Assembly (NCBI RefSeq): GCF_029626225.1
Contig: NZ_JARUBP010000001.1
Coordinates: 4,836,001-4,900,000 of the forward strand
Direction: 5' to 3'
Length of the DNA: 64,000 nucleotides
Source of the DNA: Asanoa sp. WMMD1127
GTDB lineage: Bacteria; Actinomycetota; Actinomycetes; Mycobacteriales; Micromonosporaceae
Shown piece by piece: positions 63,953-64,000 of this stretch. Position numbers and translations under genes: made by a program. Below the pieces are notes generated by a model. That model was not told the origin of the DNA and made no database searches. It saw only the letters and a list, made by a program, of their open reading frames with translations. Each line of letters starts with the position of its first letter. The stretch's first letter is position 1.

Positions 63953-64000
63953 TGGCCGCCGGGATTGCCCCGGATAATCCCATTGTGATGATCGGGCTAC
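63953..64000 (+). other. window end, possible start of another gene
   Basis: GGGATT (63961-63966) and AATCCC (63976-63981) form a small inverted repeat after the catalase-like gene. An ATG at 63988 with TAATCC just upstream could begin a further gene cut by the window edge; only a few codons are present, so nothing can be claimed. Confidence 0.15.

Overview
The window is a chromosomal segment of a very GC-rich actinomycete, most likely a member of the Micromonosporaceae or a close relative. This rests on strong third-position G/C bias, frequent GTG and a few TTG starts, an S-(hydroxymethyl)mycothiol dehydrogenase (mycothiol is actinobacterial), DUF3618, DUF5709 and DUF2255 proteins, and many genes preceded by a TANNNT box only 6-8 bases before the start codon, the usual mark of leaderless actinobacterial mRNAs. 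The genus cannot be fixed from sequence alone.

Layout. 1-2149: a partner-switching module (PP2C phosphatase, HATPase anti-sigma kinase, STAS antagonist). 2217-8563: MFS transporter, DUF2255 protein, DHFR-fold reductase, ECF sigma factor with its membrane partner, PadR regulator with membrane protein, and a methyltransferase fused in frame to a small basic protein. 8560-15086: kinase-like phosphotransferase, mycothiol-dependent formaldehyde dehydrogenase, two lipoproteins (one a YfbK-type VWA protein), a Gfo/Idh/MocA oxidoreductase and dihydrolipoyl dehydrogenase. 15194-25761: secreted pullulanase-type GH13, VanX-like dipeptidase, LacI regulator, NUDIX/DinB pair, ECF sigma with C-terminal SnoaL domain plus hydrolase, and an MFS pump divergent from an ArsR-type regulator with a clear operator between them. 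25776-31642: KDG kinase and KDPG aldolase head to head, amidase, ABC-F ATPase with a possible attenuator leader, aldo/keto reductase.

31697-33970 is mobile DNA: a degenerate IS481-family element sits in the centre of an imperfect palindrome and is itself split by a complete 1274-bp IS3-family element (32221-33494). Terminal repeats, the 4-bp target duplication CCCG, the restored host reading frame and a CCCAAAA frameshift site are all visible.

34067-50765: cold-shock-like protein with an adenosine deaminase homologue that lacks its usual catalytic Glu, ketoglutarate-semialdehyde-type aldehyde dehydrogenase, a three-gene envelope/stress operon (LEA-like, holin-like, DUF3618), an EmrB-type exporter, secreted GH78 rhamnosidase under a perfect TGAAACGTTTCA operator, a LacI regulator with a striking 41-bp double operator, a DctA-type carrier, and a LURP-one / FMN reductase / luciferase-like monooxygenase cluster. 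50859-64000: a membrane glycosyltransferase whose frame runs on through the antisense of folD, folD with a ZTP (pfl) riboswitch, a MocR regulator head to head with an aldo/keto reductase, a 5'-truncated serine protease, a 1139-residue secreted multidomain sugar-active protein, two related small membrane-anchored proteins, a methyltransferase, a broken ECF sigma remnant and a catalase-like protein.

The carbohydrate theme (GH13, GH78, DUF1080 protein, LacI regulators, KDG/KDPG enzymes, dicarboxylate uptake) fits a soil saprophyte. No biosynthetic gene cluster, CRISPR array, tRNA or rRNA was recognised. No stretch over 300 bases lacks a gene or mobile DNA. The best candidates for new biology are regulatory: the folD riboswitch, the double LacI operator, the ABC-F leader, and the IS481 insertion in a palindrome.
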